Shown: positions 12,422 to 12,516 of the stretch, in pieces | Layout of the letters: each line of letters opens with the position of its first letter | How positions within the stretch are numbered: the first letter of the stretch is position 1 | The notes under the pieces: generated by a model | What the model saw: the letters and a program-made list of their open reading frames with translations, nothing else | Told to the model about the DNA's origin: nothing | The model's database searches: none | Position numbers and translations under genes: made by a program | Assembly (NCBI GenBank): GCA_964459805.1 | Contig: CAYWOD010000099.1 | Span: forward strand, 1 to 12,516 | Reading direction: 5' to 3' | DNA: 12,516 nt | DNA from: DAOVRL01 sp964459805 | Lineage (GTDB): Bacteria > Planctomycetota > Phycisphaerae > Sedimentisphaerales > Anaerobacaceae

Positions 12422-12516
12422 TTATGGCCACATATCCTCAACGAGCCATAGCTCACCAAGTCCGGCGAAGTCCTTGAAGTCGACTTTGTCGTCCTCGTTC
12501 AGATCACCTCGTATGC
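12422..12516 (-). CDS. C-terminus of a dockerin-tagged protein (partial)
   Basis: The minus strand enters at the right edge in an open frame and ends at TAA (12422-12424). The 30 or so visible residues include GDLNEDDKVDFKDFAGLGEL and then WLVEDMWP. The D-x-N-x-D-D-x-x-D-x-x-D spacing is that of a dockerin type I calcium loop, as in the two other dockerin-tagged genes here. The rest of the protein lies outside the window. The frame was found by translation of the edge; it is too short to stand out by length alone. Confidence 0.8.
   Translation of the reverse strand, partial: IRGDLNEDDKVDFKDFAGLGELWLVEDMWP

Noticed and set aside
12422..12516. Cellulosome-type dockerin
   Set aside because: Only one calcium-loop repeat is visible before the stop and no cohesin or scaffold gene is in the window, so cellulosome assembly is not claimed.

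Overview
The window looks like chromosomal DNA of a planctomycete, most likely class Phycisphaerae. This rests on the company of protein types: a pseudopilin with an H-X9-DG motif, secreted PQQ-type beta-propellers (one fused to a methyltransferase domain), single dockerin type I-like repeats at the C-termini of secreted proteins, and a PEP-CTERM surface protein. The assignment comes from protein architecture, not from a marker gene. No rRNA, tRNA, CRISPR array or transposase gene was found.

Layout: 1-372 has no gene. It holds a strong leftward promoter (-35 at 237-242, -10 at 214-219) for a gene beyond the window, plus terminator-like hairpins. Positions 373-2926 form a visibly more A+T-rich minus-strand nuclease cluster: a GIY-YIG-like protein (2310-2801), a HEPN-like protein of unknown function (1358-2026) and a DUF4268/PD-(D/E)XK-like protein (373-1365). 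The last two overlap by 8 bp. A perfect 21-bp inverted repeat (2108-2128 / 2373-2393) brackets 244 bp and lies partly inside the 3' end of the GIY-YIG gene. Positions 2927-3242 carry two near-identical GC-rich hairpins. At 3243-3923 (+) is a membrane-anchored protein of unknown function, convergent with a pseudopilin gene (4195-4962, -) that has its own strong promoter.

Positions 5313-10460 (-) look like one three-gene operon for exported proteins. In transcription order it encodes a dockerin-tagged protein with a Calx-beta-like domain, a secreted methyltransferase/PQQ-propeller fusion, and a dockerin-tagged PQQ propeller. The two intergenic gaps are both 45 nt, and the operon has its own promoter near 10549-10577. 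Upstream, 10776-11882 (-) is a PEP-CTERM beta-helix protein with a perfect -35 box, a long structured 5' leader, two palindromes further upstream and a factor-independent terminator. The window ends inside the C-terminus of another dockerin-tagged protein (12422-12516, -).

The right-hand three quarters is therefore an export and cell-surface region using two sorting tags (dockerin-like and PEP-CTERM). The left quarter is an accessory island of small nuclease-like genes. The most novel candidates are the HEPN/DUF4268/GIY-YIG cluster with its inverted repeat, the exported methyltransferase-propeller fusion, and the non-coding structures upstream of the PEP-CTERM gene. No function has been tested; all calls come from reading the sequence.
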